Below are positions 32,925 to 46,990 of a DNA stretch of 64,000 nucleotides, piece by piece (the stretch's first letter is position 1; the number at the start of each line of letters is the position of its first letter). The notes under the pieces are model-generated. The model searched no databases. It saw only the letters and a list, made by a program, of their open reading frames with translations, and was not told where the DNA came from. The stretch covers positions 35,799,888 through 35,863,887 of the forward strand of contig NC_087065.1 in NCBI RefSeq assembly GCF_963678635.1, written 5' to 3'. The stretch is from Symsagittifera roscoffensis (Eukaryota; Xenacoelomorpha; Acoela; Convolutidae). A program made the translations under genes and the position numbers.

Positions 32925-35900
32925 ATGTGTCTGTATGTGTGCCCTTATGTGTGTCTGTATATATGACCCTGTGTGTGTCTGTATGATTGCCCGTATGTGC
33001 TTCTGTATGTGTGCCACTCTCTGTGTTACTCTATGTTTCGTTAAATATGACCCTACGTGTTTGTATGTGTGCCCCTATGTGTTTCAGGATGTGTTTCTGT
33101 ATGTGTGCCCCTATGTGTGGCTTTATATGTGCCCGTGCATGTGTCTGTATATGTGCCACCAAGTGTTTCTCTACATGTGCCCCTATGTGTGTATGTATTT
33201 GTGCCCTTATGAGTGTCTGTTTATGTGCCAGTATGTGTGTCTGTATGTGTGCCCTCGTGTATGTCTGTATGAGAGCGACTATGTGTTTCTGTATGTGTGC
33301 TCCTATGTGTGTCTGTGCATGTGCCCGTACGTGTGTCTGTATGTGTGCCCCTATTTATGTCTGTGCATATGCCCGTCCGCGTGTGTCTGTGTTTGTCCCG
33401 TTTGTGTGTTTGTATGTGTGTCCCTGTGAGTTTCTGTATCTGTGCGCCTTTGTGTGTATGTATTTAGGCCCTTATGTGTGTCTGCATATATGACCCTAAG
33501 CGTGTCTGTTTGAGTGCCCCTATGTGTTTCTGTATGTGTGCCTTTATGTGTGTCTGTATATGTGCCCATACGTGTGTCTGTATGTGTTCCCCTATGTGTG
33601 TATGTATATGTGCCCGTACGTGTGTCTGTATGTGTGCCCCCAAGTGTTTCTCTATGTGTGGCCTATGTGTGTCTGTATTTGTGCCCTTATGTGTGTCTGT
33701 ATATGTTCCCTTATGTGTGTCTGTATGCGTGACCATACGCGTGTCTGTATGTTTGTCCTTATGTGTGTCTGTAATTGTGTCACTATGAGAGTCTTTGTAT
33801 GTGCCCGTACGTATGTCTGTATGAGTGTCCCTAGTTGTGTCTGTACTTGTGTCACTATGAAAATCTGTGTATGTGCCCGTACATGTGTCTGTATGTGTTT
33901 CCCTATGTGTGTGTATCTGTGTCCCTAGTGTGTCTGTACTTGTGTCACTATGAGAGTCTGTGTATGCGCCCTTACGTGTGTCTGTATGTGATCCCCCATG
34001 TGTGTCTGTACCTATATCAGTATGATAGTCTGTGTATGTCCCCTATGTGTGTCTGTATGTGTGTCTCCAATTGTTTCTCTATATGTGCCCTTATGTGTGT
34101 CTGTATGTGTGCCCTCATAAGTGTCTGTATGAGTGCCCCTATGTGTTTCTGTATGTGTGCCCCTATTTGTGTCTGTAATACTGCCCGCACGTGTGTCTTT
34201 GAGTCTGCCCCTATGTGTGTCTGTATATGTGACTCTACGTGTCTGTATATCTGCCCCTATGTGTTTCTGTATGTGGGTCTGTATGTTTGTCCCAATGTGT
34301 TTCTGTATGCCTGCCCCTATGTATGTCTGTACTTGTGTCACTATGAGAGTATGTGAATGTGACCGTACATGTGTCTGTATGTATTCCCCTATATGTGTAT
34401 GTGCTTGTGTCACTATGAGAATCTGTGTATGTGCCCGTACGTGTGTCTGTATGTGTTCCCCTATGTGTGTCTGTCTTTGTGCCCTCATGTGTGTCTGTAT
34501 ATGTGCCCGTATATGTGCCCGTATGTGTGCCCTCATGTTTGTCTGTATGAGTGCCCCTATGTGTTTCTGTATGTGTGCCCCTAAGTGTGTCTGAATATGT
34601 GCCCGTACGTGTGTCTATACGTGTGCCCTATTGTATTTCTGTATGTGAGTCTGTATGTTTGTCCCAATATGTGTCTGTATGCCTGCTCGATGTACGCCTG
34701 TACTTGTGTCTTTATAAGAGTATATGTATGTGCCCGTACGTATGTCTGTATATGTTCCCCTATGTGTGTCTGTACTTATGTCACTATGAGAGTCTGTGTA
34801 TGTGCCCTTATGTGTGTCTGTATGTGTGCCTCCAATTGTTTCTCTATATGTGCCCTTATATGTGTCTGTATGTGTGCCCTCATGTGTGTCTGTATATATG
34901 ACCCTGTGTGTGTCTGTATGATTGCCCGCATGTGCTTCTGTATGTGTGCCACTCTCTGTTACTCTATGTATTGTTAAATATGACCCTACGTGTCTGTATG
35001 TGTGCCCCTATGTGTTTCAGGATGTGTTTCTGTATGTGTGCCCCTATGTGTGGCTGTATATGTGCCCGTGCATGTGTCTGTAAATGTGCCTCCAAGTGTT
35101 TCTCTACATGTGCCCCTATGTGTGTATGTATTTGTGCCCTTATGAGTGTCTGTTTATGTGCCAGTATGTGTGTCTATATGTGTGCCCTCGTGTATGTCTG
35201 TATGAGAGCGACTATGTGTTTCTGTATGTGTGCTCCTATGTGTGTCTGTGCATGTGCCCGTACGTGTGTCTGTATGTGTGCCCCTATATATGTCTGTGCA
35301 TGTGCCCGTCCGCGTGTCTGTCTTTGTTTCCCAAGTGTGTCTGTGTTTGTCCCGTTTGTGTGTTTGTATGTGTGTCCCTGTGAGTTTCTGTATATGTGCG
35401 CCTTTGTGTGTATGTATTTGTGCCCTTATGTGTGTCTGCATATATGACCCTAAGCGTGTCTGTTTGAGTGCCCCTATGTGTTTCTGTATGTGTGCCTTTA
35501 TGTGTGTCTGTATATGTGCCCGTACGTGTGTCTGTATGTGTTCCCCTATGTGTGTATGTATATGTGCCCGTACGTGTGTCTGTATGTGTGCCCCCAAGTG
35601 TTTCTCTATGTGTGGCCTATGTGTGTCTGTATTTGTGCCCTTATGTGTGTCTGTATATGTTCCCTTATGTGTGTCTGTATGCGTGACCATACGCGTGTCT
35701 GTATGTTTGTCCTTATGTGTGTCTGTAATTGTGTCACTATGAGAGTCTTTGTATGTGCCCGTACGTATGTCTGTATGAGTGTCCCTAGTTGTGTCTGTAC
35801 TTGTGTCACTATGAAAATCTGTGTATGTGGCCGTACATGTGTCTGTATGTGTTTCCCTATATGTGTGTATCTGTGTCCCTAGTGTGTCTGTACTTGTGTC

Positions 35901-36830
35901 ACTATGAGAGTCTGTGTATGCGCCCTTACGTGTGTCTGTATGTGATTCCCCATGTGTGTCTGTACCTATATCAGTATGATAGTCTGTGTATGTCCCCTAT
36001 GTGTGTCTGTATGTGTGCCTCCAATTGTTTCTCTATATGTGCCCTTATGTGTGTCTGTATGTGTGCCCTCATAAGTGTCTGTATGAGTGCCCCTATGTGT
36101 TTCTGTATGTGTGCCCCTATTTGTGTCTGTAATACTTCCCGCACTTGTGTTTTTAAGTCTGCCCCTATGTGTGTCTGTATATGTGACTCTACGTGTCTGT
36201 ATATCTGCCCCTATGTGTTTCTGTATGTGGGTCTGTATGTTTGTCCCAAGGTGTTTCTGTATGCCTGCCCCTATGTATGTCTGTACTTGTGTCACTATGA
36301 GAGTATGTGAATGTGACCGTACGTGTGTCTGTATGTATTCCCCTATATGTGTATGTGCTTGTGTCATTATGAGAATCTGTGTATGTGCCCGTACGTGTGT
36401 CTGTATGTGTTCCCCTATGTGTGTCTGTCTTTGTGCCCTCATGTGTGTCTGTATATGTGCCCATATATGTGCCCGTATGTGTGCCCTCATGTTTGTCTGT
36501 ATGAGTGCCCCTATGTGTTTCTGTATGTGTGCCACTAAGTGTGTCTGTATATGTGCCCGTACGTGTGTCTATATGTGTGCCCTATTGTATTTCTGTATGT
36601 GAGTCTGTATGTTTGTCCCAATATGTGTCTGTATGCCTGCTCGATGTACGCCTGTACTTGTGTCTTTATAAGAGTATATGTATGTGCCCGTACGTATGTC
36701 TGTATGTGTTCCCCTATGTGTGTCTGTACTTATGTCACTATGAGAGTCTGTGTATGTGCCCTTATGTGTGTCTGTATGTGTGCCTCCAATTGTTTCTCTA
36801 TATGTGCCCTTATGTGTGTCTGTATTTGTG
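32925..36830. repeat. Higher-order repeat, two ~1954 bp units
   Basis: From about 32925 and 34860 onwards the same succession of variant monomers follows, including a GTTAAATATGACCCTACG interruption (33041 and 34973) and a long identical run beginning near 33474 and 35428 (offset 1954). Differences between the two units are few, so the duplication is recent relative to monomer divergence. Confidence 0.9.
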
Positions 36831-37860
36831 CCCTCATGTGTGTCTGTATGAGTGCCCCTATGTGTTTCTGTATGTGTGCCCCTATTTGTGTCTGTAATAC
36901 TGCCCGCACATGTGTCTTTAAGTCTGCCCCTATGTGTGTCTGTATATGTGACTCTACGTGTCTGTATATCTGCCCCTATGTGTTTCTGTATGTGGGTCTG
37001 TATGATTGTCCCAATGTGTTTCTGTATGCCGGCCCCTATGTATGTCTGTACTTGTGTCACTATGAGAGTATGTGTTTGTGACCGTACTTGTGTCTGTATG
37101 TGTTCCCCTATATGTGTCTGTGCTTGTGTCACTATGAGAATCTGTGTATGTGCCCGTACGTGTGTCTGTATGTGTTCCCCTATGTGTGTCTGTCTTTGTG
37201 CCCTCATGTGTGTCTGTATATGTGCCCGTATATGTGCCCGTATGTGTGCCCTCATGTGTGTCTGTATGAGTGCCCCTATGTGTTTCTGTATGTGTGCCCC
37301 TAAGTGTGTCTGTATATGTGCCCGTACGTGTGTCTGCATATCTGCCCTATTGTATTTCTGTATGTGAGTCTGTATGTTTGTCCCAATATGTGTCTGTATG
37401 CCTGCTCGATGTACGCCTGTACTTGTGTCACTATAAGAGTATGTGTATGTGCCCGTACGTGTGTCTGTATGTGTTCCCCTATGTGTGTCTGTACTTATGT
37501 CACTATGAGAGTCTGTGTATGTGCCCTTATGTGTGTCTTTATGTGTGCCTCCAATTGTTTCTCTATATGTGCCCTTATGTGTGTCTGTATGTGTGCCCTC
37601 ATGTGTGTCTGTATGAGTGCCCCTATGTGTTTCTGTATGTGTGCCCCTATTTGTGTCTGTAATACTGCCCGCACGTGTGTCTTTAAGTCTGCCCCTATGT
37701 GTGTCTGTATATGTGACTCTACGTGTCTGTATATCTGCCCCTATGTGTGTCTGTACTTATGTCACTATGAGAGTCTGTGTATGTGCCCTTATGTATGTGT
37801 GCCCTCATGTGTGTCTGTATGTGTGTCCCTATGTATGTCTGTACTTGTGTCCCTATGAGA
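36087..37860. repeat. Higher-order repeat, ~765 bp units
   Basis: Blocks starting TGCCCCTATGTGTTTCTGTA then GTGTGCCCCTATTTGTGTCT begin at 36089, 36854 and 37619 (offsets 765 and 765). A further copy at about 34135 belongs to the 1954 bp unit. The third unit is truncated. Confidence 0.85.
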
Positions 37861-38099
37861 GTCTGCGTATGTGCCGTACGTGTGTCTGTATGTGTTCCCC
37901 CATTTGTGTCTGTACTTATGTCACTATGAGAGTCTGTGTATGTGCCCGTACGTGTGTCTGTATGTGTTCCCCGATGTGTGTATGTATATGTGCCCGTACG
38001 TGTGTCTGTATGTGTGCCCCCAAGTGTTTCTCTATATGTGGCCCTATGTGTGTCTGTATTTGTAGCCTTATGTGTGTCTGTATATGTTCCCTTATGTGT

Positions 38100-39899
38100 G
38101 TCTGTATGCGTGACCATACGCGTGTCTGTATGTTTGTCACTATGTGTGTCTGTAATTGTGTCACTATGAGAGTCTGTGTATGTGCCCGTACGTATGTCTG
38201 TATGAGTGTCCCTAGTTGTGTCTGTACTTGTGTCACTATGAAAATCTGTTTATGTGCCCGTTCATGTGTCTGTATGTGTTTCCCTATGTGTGTATGTGTG
38301 TCTCTATGTGTGTCTGTTTTTGTGTCACTATGAGAGTCTGTGTATGCGCCCTTACGTGTTTCAGTATGTGATCCCCCATGTGTGTATGTATCTCAATCAG
38401 TATGATAATCTGTGTATGTCCCTTATGTGTGTCTGTATGTGTGCCTCCAATTGTTTCTCTATATGTGCCCTTATGTGTGCCTGTATGTGTGCCCTCATGT
38501 CTGTCTGTATGAGTGCCCCTATGTGTTACTGTTTGTGTGCCCCTATTTTTGTCTGTAGTACTGCCCGTACGTGTGTCTTTAAGCCTGCCTCTATGTGTGT
38601 CTCTATATGTGACTCTACGTTTCTGTATATCTGCCCCTATGTGTTTCTGTATGTGGGTCTGTACGTTTGTCCCAATGTGTTTCTGTATGCCTGCCCCTAT
38701 GTATGTCTGTACTTGTGTCACTATGAGAGTATGTGTATGTCCCCGTACATGTGTCTGTATGTGTTCCCCTATGTGTGTCTGTCTTTGTGTCCTCATGTGT
38801 GTCTGTATATGTGCCCGTATGTGTGCCCGTATGTGTGCCCTCATATGTGTCTGTATGAGTGCCCCTATGTGTTTCTGTATGTGTGCCCCTAAGTGTGTCT
38901 GTATAACTGCCCCTACGTGTGTCTGGGTGTCTGTGGTGTGCCCCTTTGTGTGTCTGTATAACTGCGCCTACGTGTGTCTGTATATGTTCCCTTATGTGTG
39001 TCTGTATGCGTGACCATACGCGTGTCTGTATGTTTGTCACTATGTGTGTCTGTAATTGTGTCACTATGAGAGTCTGTGTATGTGCCCGTACGTATGTCTG
39101 TATGAGTGTCCCTAGTTGGGTCTGTACTTGTGTCACTATGAAAATCTGTGTATGTGCCCGTACATGTGTCTGTATGTGTTTCCCTATGTGTGTATGTGTG
39201 TCTCTATGTGTGTCTGTTTTTGTGTCACTATGAGAGTCTGTGTATGCGCCCTTACGTGTTTCAGTATGTGATCCCCCATGTGTGTATGTATCTCAATCAG
39301 TATGATAGTCTGTGTATGTCCCTTATGTGTGTCTGTATGTGTGCCTCCAATTGTTTCTCTATATGTGCCCTTATTTGTGCCTGTATGTGTGCCCTCATGT
39401 CTGTCTGTATGAGTGCCCCTATGTGTTACTGTTTGTGTGCCCCTATTTTTGTCTGTAGTACTGCCCGTACGTGTGTCTTTAAGCCTGCCCCTATGTGTGT
39501 CTCTATATGTGACTCTACGTGTCTGTATATCTGCCCCTATGTGTTTCTGTATGTGGGTCTGTACGTTTGTCCCAATGTGTTTCTGTATGCCTGCCCCTAT
39601 GTATGTCTGTACTTGTGTCACTATGAGAGTATGTGTATGTGCCCGTACATGTGTCTGTATGTGTTCCCCTATGTGTGTCTGTCTTTGTGTCCTCATGTGT
39701 GTCTGTATATGTGCCCGTATGTGTGCCCGTATGTGTGCCCTCATGTGTGTCTGTATGAGTGCCCCTATGTGTTTCTGTATGTGTGTCCCTAAGTGTGTCT
39801 GTATAACTGCCCCTACGTGTGTCTGGGTGTCTGTGGTGTGCCCCTTTGTGTGTCTGTATAACTGCGCCTACGTGTGTCTGTATGTGTGCCCCTTTGTGT
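38100..39899. repeat. Higher-order repeat, two ~900 bp units
   Basis: TGTATGCGTGACCATACGCG occurs at 38102 and 39002. The following ~900 bp are nearly identical, including TGTATCTCAATCAGTATGAT and GTCTGGGTGTCTGTGGTGTG landmarks. Confidence 0.9.
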
Positions 39900-41001
39900 G
39901 TCGGTATTTGTGACTCTACGTGTCTGCATATCGGCCCTAATGTATTTCTGTATGTGAGTCTGTATTTTTGTCCCAATGTGTGTCTGTATGCCTGCTCGAT
40001 GTACGCCGTATTTGTGTCACTATAAGAGTATGTGTATGTGCCCGTACGTGTGTCTGTATATGTTCCCCTATGTGTGTCTGTACTTATGTCACTATGAGAG
40101 TCTGTGTATGTCCCCTATGTGTGTCTGTCTTTGTGTCCTCATGTGTGTCTGTATATGTGCCCGTATGTGTGCCCGTATGTGTGCCCTCATGTGTGTCTGT
40201 ATGAGTGCCCCTATGTGTTTCTGTATGTGTGTCCCTAAGTGTGTCTGTATAACTGCCCCTACGTGTGTCTGGGTGTCTGTGGTGTGCCCCTTTGTGTGTC
40301 TGTATAACTGCGCCTACGTGTGTCTGTATGTGTGCCCCTTTGTGTGTCGGTATTTGTGACTCTACGTGTCTGCATATCGGCCCTAATGTATTTCTGTATG
40401 TGAGTCTGTATTTTTGTCCCAATGTGTGTCTGTATGCCTGCTCGATGTACGCCGTATTTGTGTCACTATAAGAGTATGTGTATGTGCCCGTACGTGTGTC
40501 TGTATATGTTCCCCTATGTGTGTCTGTACTTATGTCACTATGAGAGTCTGTGTATGTCCCCTATGTGTGTCTGTCTTTGTGTCCTCATGTGTGTCTGTAT
40601 ATGTGCCCGTATGTGTGCCCGTATGTGTGCCCTCATGTGTGTCTGTATGAGTGCCCCTATGTGTTTCTGTATGTGTGTCCCTAAGTGTGTCTGTATAACT
40701 GCCCCTACGTGTGTCTGGGTGTCTGTGGTGTGCCCCTTTGTGTGTCTGTATAACTGCGCCTACGTGTGTCTGTATGTGTGCCCCTTTGTGTGTCGGTATT
40801 TGTGACTCTACGTGTCTGCATATCGGCCCTAATGTATTTCTGTATGTGAGTCTGTATTTTTGTCCCAATGTGTGTCTGTATGCCTGCTCGATGTACGCCG
40901 TATTTGTGTCACTATAAGAGTATGTGTATGTGCCCGTACGTGTGTCTGTATATGTTCCCCTATGTGTGTCTGTACTTATGTCACTATGAGAGTCTGTGTA
41001 T
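39664..41001. repeat. Three essentially identical 446 bp units
   Basis: Landmarks CATATCGGCCCTAATGTATT (39927, 40373, 40819) and CTCGATGTACGCCGTATTTG (39994, 40440, 40886) recur at exactly 446 bp. I saw no difference between the three units by eye, which makes this the most homogeneous part of the whole array. Confidence 0.95.
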
Positions 41002-43269
41002 GTCCCCTATGTGTGTCTGTATGTGTGCCTCCAATTGTTTCTCTATATGTGCCCTTATGTGTGTCTGTATGTGTGCCCTCATGTGTGTCTGTATGTGTGT
41101 CCCTATGTATGTCTGTACTTGTGTCCTTATGAGAGTCTGTGTATGTGCCCGTACGTTTATCTGTATGTGTTCCCCTATGTGTGTCTGTACTTATGTCACT
41201 TCGAATGTCTTTGTATGTGCCGGTACGTGTGTCTGTATGTGTGTCCCTATGTGTGTCTGTACTTGTGTCACTATGAGAATCTAAGTATGTGCCCCTACGT
41301 GTCTGTATGTGTTCCCCTATGTGTGTCTGTATTTGTTTCCCTATGTGAGTCTGTATTTGTGTCACTGTGAGGTTCTGTCTATGTGCCCGTAAGTGTGCCT
41401 GTATGTGTGCCCATATGAGTGTCTGTATATGTGCCCGTATGTGTGCCTGTTTGTGTGCCCTCATGTGTGTCTGTATGAATACCCCTATGTGTTTCTGTAT
41501 GTGTGCCCCTATGTGTGTCTGTATATCTGCACCTACGTGTGTCTGTATATGTGCCCGTACGTGTGTCTGTATGTGTGTCCCTATGTGTGTCTGTACTTGT
41601 GTTACTATGATAGTCTGTGTATCTTACCGTACGTGTGTCTGTACGTGTTCCCCTAAGTGTGTCTGTACTTATGTCACTATGAGAGTCTGTGTATGTGCCC
41701 TTATGTGTGTCTGTATATGTGCCCGTACGTGTGTCTCTATGTGTGTCCCTATGGGTGTCTGTACTTGTGTCACTATGTGAGTGTTTATATGTTCCCGTAT
41801 GTGTGTCTGTATGTGTGCCCCTATGTGTGTCTGTATATATGCCCGTACGTGTGTCTATATGTGGGCCCCTGTGTGTGTCTGTATATCTGCCAATACGTGT
41901 GTCTCTCTGTGTGCCCCTATGTGTGTCTGTACTTGTGTCACTATGAGAATCTGTGTATGTGCCCGTACGTGTGTCTGTATGTGTTCCCCTATGTGTGTCT
42001 GTATGTGTGACCCTATGTGAGTCTGTACTTGTGTCACTATGAGAGTCTGTGTATGTGCCCTTACGTGTGTCTGTATGTGATCCCCCATGTGTGTCTGTAC
42101 CTATATCAGTATGAGAGTCTGTGTATGTCCCCTATGTGTGTCTGTATGTGTGCCCCCAATTGTTTCTCTATATGTCCCCTTATGTGTGTCTGTATGTGTG
42201 CCCTCAAGTGTGTCTGTATGAGTGCCCATATGTGTTTCTGTATGTGTGCCCCTATTTGTGTCTGTATATCTGCCCGTACGTGTGTCTTTAAGCCTGCCCC
42301 TATGTATGTCTGTATATATGACTCTACGTGTCTGTATAACTGCCCCTATGTGTTTCTGTTTGTGTGTCTGTATGTTTGCCCCAATGTGTCTCTGTATGCA
42401 AGCCCCTATGTATGTCTGTATAAGTGCCCCTATGTGTTTCTCTATGTGTGCCCCTATGTGTGTCTGTATTTGTGACCTTATGTGAGTCTTTATATGTTCC
42501 TGTGTATGTGTCTGTATGTGTGCCCCTATGTGTGTCTGTATATATGCCCGTACGTGTGTCTATATGTGTGCCCCTGTGTGTGTCTGTATATCTGCCAAAA
42601 CGTGTGTCTCTATGTGTGCCCCTATGTGTGTCTGTATGTGTGTCCCTATGTGTGTCTGTACTTGTGTTACTATGAGAGTCTGTGTATCTGCCCGTACGTG
42701 TGTATGTACGTGTTCCCCTATGTGTGTCTGTACTTATGTCACTACGAGAGTCTGTGTATGTGCCCTTATGTGTGTCTGTATATGTGCCCGTACGTGTGTC
42801 TCTATGTGTGTCCCTATGTGTGTCTGTACTTGTGTCACTATGTGAGTCTTTATATGTTCCCGTATGTGTGTCTGTATGTGTGCCCCTATTTGTGTCTATA
42901 TATCTGCCCGTACGTGTTTCTTTAAGTCTGCCCCTATGTGTGTCTGTATATATGACTCTACGTGTCTGTATAACTGCCTCTATGTGTTTCTGTATGTGTG
43001 TCTGTATGTTTGCCCCAATGTGTCTCTGTATGCAAGCCCCTATGTATGTATGTATGTGTGCCCGTATGTGTGTCTGTATGTGTGCCCCTATGTGTGTCTG
43101 TATATATGCCCGTACGTGTGTCTATATGTGTGCCCCTGTGTGTGTCTGTATATCTGCCAATAAGTGTGTCTCTATGTGTGCCCCTATGTGTGTCTGTACA
43201 TGTGACTCTACGTGTTTGTATATCTACCCCTATGTGCTTCTGTATGTGTGTCTATATATGTAACCCTTT

Positions 43270-46200
43270 GTGTATATTTAGGCTCCTAAAGGTGTCTGTA
43301 TTTGTACCCCCAGGTGTGTCTGTTTATGTGCCCGTACGTGCGTCTTTTGTGTATACGTACGTGTGCCTGAACCGTTGCCTCTATGTGCATCTGGAAATGT
43401 GATCCTATGTGTGTCTGTATGTGTGCCCCTATGTGTTAGGAATGTGTGCACCTAGGAGTGTCTGTAATTGTGCCCCTATTTGTGTCTGTATTTGTGCAGG
43501 TGTGTGTGTCTGTTTGTGTGCCCTTGTGTGTGTCTGTTTTTGTGCACTGATGTATGTCTGTATATGTGCCCTTATGTGTGTCTGTACATCTGCACGTACA
43601 TGTGTCTGTATGTGTGCCCCTATGTGAGTCTTTATGTGCGTTCCTGAGTGTGTCTGTACTTGTGTCACTATGAGAGTATGTGTATGTGCCCGTACGTGTG
43701 TATGTATAAGTTCCCCTATGTGTCTGTACTTATGTCACTATGAGAGTCTGTGTATGGGCCCGTACGTGTGTCTGTATAAGTTCCCCTATCTGTGTCTGTA
43801 TATGTGCCCGTACATGTGTTTGTATGTGTGCCACCAAGTGTTTCTCTATATGTGCCCCTATATGTGTTTGTATTTGCGCCCTTATGTGTGTCTGTACATG
43901 TGCCCGTATGTGTAACTGTATGTGTACCCTCATGTGTGTCTGTATGAGTGCCCCTAAGTATTTCTGTTTGTGTGCCTCTATGTGTATCTGTATATGTGCC
44001 TGTAAGTGTGTCTATATGTGTGCCCCTATGTGTGTCTGTATATCTGCCCGTACGTGTCTGTACGTGTGCCCCTATGTGTGTCTGTATATGTGACTCTACG
44101 TGTCTGTATATCTGCCCCTATGTGTTTCTGTACGTGTGTCTGTATGTTTGTCCCAATGTGTGGCTGTATGCCTGCCCCTATGTATGTCTGTACTTGTGTT
44201 ACTATGACAGTCTGTGTACGTGCCTGTACGTGTGTCTGTATGTGTTCCCCTATGTGTGTCTGTACTTATGTCACTATGAGAGTCTGTGTACGTGCCTGTA
44301 CGTGTGTCTGTATGTGTTCCCCTATGTGTGTCTGTACTTATGTCACTATGAGAGTCTGTGTATGTGCCCGTACCTGTGTCTGTATGTGTGCCTCTATGTG
44401 TGTCTGTATATGTGCCCGTACCTGTGTCTGTATGTGTGCCTCTATGAGTGTCTGTGTACGTGCCTGTACGTGTGTCTGTATGTGTTCCCCTATGTGTGTA
44501 TGTACTTATGTCACTATGAGAGTCTGTGTATGTGCCCGTACGTGTGTATGTATGTGTTCCCCTATGTGTGTCTGTATATGTGCCCGTACGTGTGTATGTA
44601 TGTGTTCCCCTATGTGTGCCTGTACTTATGTCACTATGAGAGTCTGTGTACGTCCCTGTACGTGTGTCTGTATGTGTTCCCATGTGTGTGTGTGTACTTA
44701 TGTCACTATGAGAGTCTGTGTATGTGCCCGTACCTGAGTCTGTATGTGTGCCTCTATGTGTGTCTGTATATGTGCCCGTACCTGTGTCTGTATGTGTGCC
44801 TCTATGTGTGTCTGTGTACGTGCCTGTAACTGTGTCTGTATGTGTTACCCTATGTGTGTCTGTACTTATGTTACTATGAGAGTCTGTGTACGTGCCCGTA
44901 CGAGTGTCTGTGTGTGTTCCCCTATGTGTGTCTGTACTTATGTCACTATGAGAGTCTGTGTATGTGCCCGTACGTGTGTCTGTATGTGTTACCCTATGTG
45001 TGTCTGCATATGTGCCCCCAAGTGTTTCTCTTTATGTGCCCCTATGTGTGTATGTATTTGTGTCCTTATGTGTGTCTGTATATGTGCCCGTATGTGTGTC
45101 TGCATATGTGCCCCCAAGTGTTTCTCTTTATGTGCCCCTATGTGTGTATGTATTTGTGTCCTTATGTGTGTCTGTATATGTGCCCGTATGTGTGTCTGTA
45201 TGTGTGCCCTCATGTGTATCTGTTTGAGTGCCCCTGTGTGTTTTTTTATGTGTGCCCCTATGTGTGTCTGTATATGTGCCCGTACGTGTGTCTATATGTG
45301 TGCCCCTATGTGTGTCTGTATATCTGCCCATAAGTGTGTCTGTATTTGTGCCCCTATGTGTATCTGTATATGTGACTCTACTTGTCTGTATAACTGCCCC
45401 CATGTGTTTCCGTATAGGTGTCTGTATGTGTGCCCCTATATGTATCTGTATATGTGACTCTACGTGTCTGTTTAACTGCCCCTATGTGTTTCTGTATATG
45501 TGTCTGTATGTGTGCCACTATGTGTTTCTCTTTGTTTGACCATATGTGTGTCTGTATTTGTGCCCTTATGTGAGTCTTTATATGTTCCCGTATGTGTGTC
45601 TGTATGTGTGCCCTTATATGTGTCTGTATATGTGCCCCTACGTGTGTCTGTTCGAGTGCCCCTGTGTTTTTTATGTGTGCCCCTAAGTGTGTCTGTATAT
45701 GTGCCCGTACGTGTCTATATGTGTGCCCCTATGTGTGTCTGTATATCTGCCCATAAGTGTGTCTGTATGTGTGCCCCTATGTGTATCTGTATATGTGACT
45801 CTACATGTCTGTATAACTGCCCCCTTGTGTTTCCGTATATGTGTCTGTATGTGTGCCTCTATGTTTGTCTGTATTTGTGCCCTTATGTGAGTCTTTATAA
45901 GTTCCCGTATGTGTCTCTGTATGTGTGCCCTTATGTGTGTCTGTATATGTTCCCCTATGTGTGTCTGTAAATCTGCCCATACGTGTGTCTGTATGTGTGC
46001 CCCTATGTGTGTCTGTATATGTAACTCTACGTGTTTGTATATCTACCCCTACGTGTTTCTGCATGCAGGTCTATATGTGTACACCTTTGTGTGTCTGAAT
46101 TTGGGCCCGTACGTGTGTATGTAGGCGCCTATGTGTGTCTGTAATTGTGCTCCTAAAGGTGTCTGTATTTGTGCCCCCAGGTGTGTCCGTTTATGTGCCT

Positions 46201-46990
46201 GTACGTGCGCCTTTGTGTGTGTCCGTACGTGTGTCTGTACCGTTGCCTCTATGTGCGTCTGGAAATGCGAACCTATGTGTGTCTGTATGTGTGCTACTAT
46301 GTGTTAGGAATGTGTGCACCTAGGTGTGTCTCTATTTGTGCCCCTACTTGCGTCTGTATATGTGCCGGTATGTGCGTCTCTTTGTGTGCCCCTATGTGTC
46401 TTTGTATATGTGCCCTTTTGTGTGTCTGTATATCTGCACGTAGGTGTGTCTGTATTTGTGCCCCTATGTGTGTCTGTATATGTGACTCTGCGTGTTTGTA
46501 TTCTGCATTATGTGTTTCTGTATATGTGTTTATATGTGTGCCCCTTTGTGTGTCTAAATTCGTTCCCGTACGTGAGCACTAGATGCTTATGTGCGTCTGT
46601 ATGTGTGCATCCATCTGTTTCTGTATGTGTGCACCTAAGTGTTTCTGTATTTGTGCCCCTTTGTGCGTCTGTATATGTGCCCGTATGTAAATCTGTATGA
46701 GTGCCCCTATGTGTTTCTATACGTTTGCCCTTATGTGTGTCTGTATATGTGCCAGTACGTGTTTTTATGTGTGTCCCTACATGTTTCTGTATATCTGCTT
46801 GTACGTGTGTCTGTATGTGAGCCCCTAAGTGTGTCTGTTTATATGCCCGTACGTGCGCCTTTGTGTGTGTCCGTACGTGTGCCTGTACGGTTGCCCCTAT
46901 GTGCGTCTGGGAATGTGACCATATGTGTGTCTGTATGTGTGCCCCTATGTGTTTCTGTATGTGTGTCTGCATCCGTGCACCTTTGTGTGT
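43270..46990. repeat. Divergent block repeated ~2.87 kb apart, and 72 bp trimers
   Basis: The block CCTAAAGGTGTCTGTATTTG ... GTGTTAGGAATGTGTGCACC lies at about 43282-43454 and 46152-46320, with a partial third copy near 46850-46920. Between them (about 44190-44990) a 72 bp three-monomer unit dominates: one monomer with GTCACTATGAGAGTCTGTGT, one with GTGCCCGTAC, and one with GTTCCCCTATG. Confidence 0.8.
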
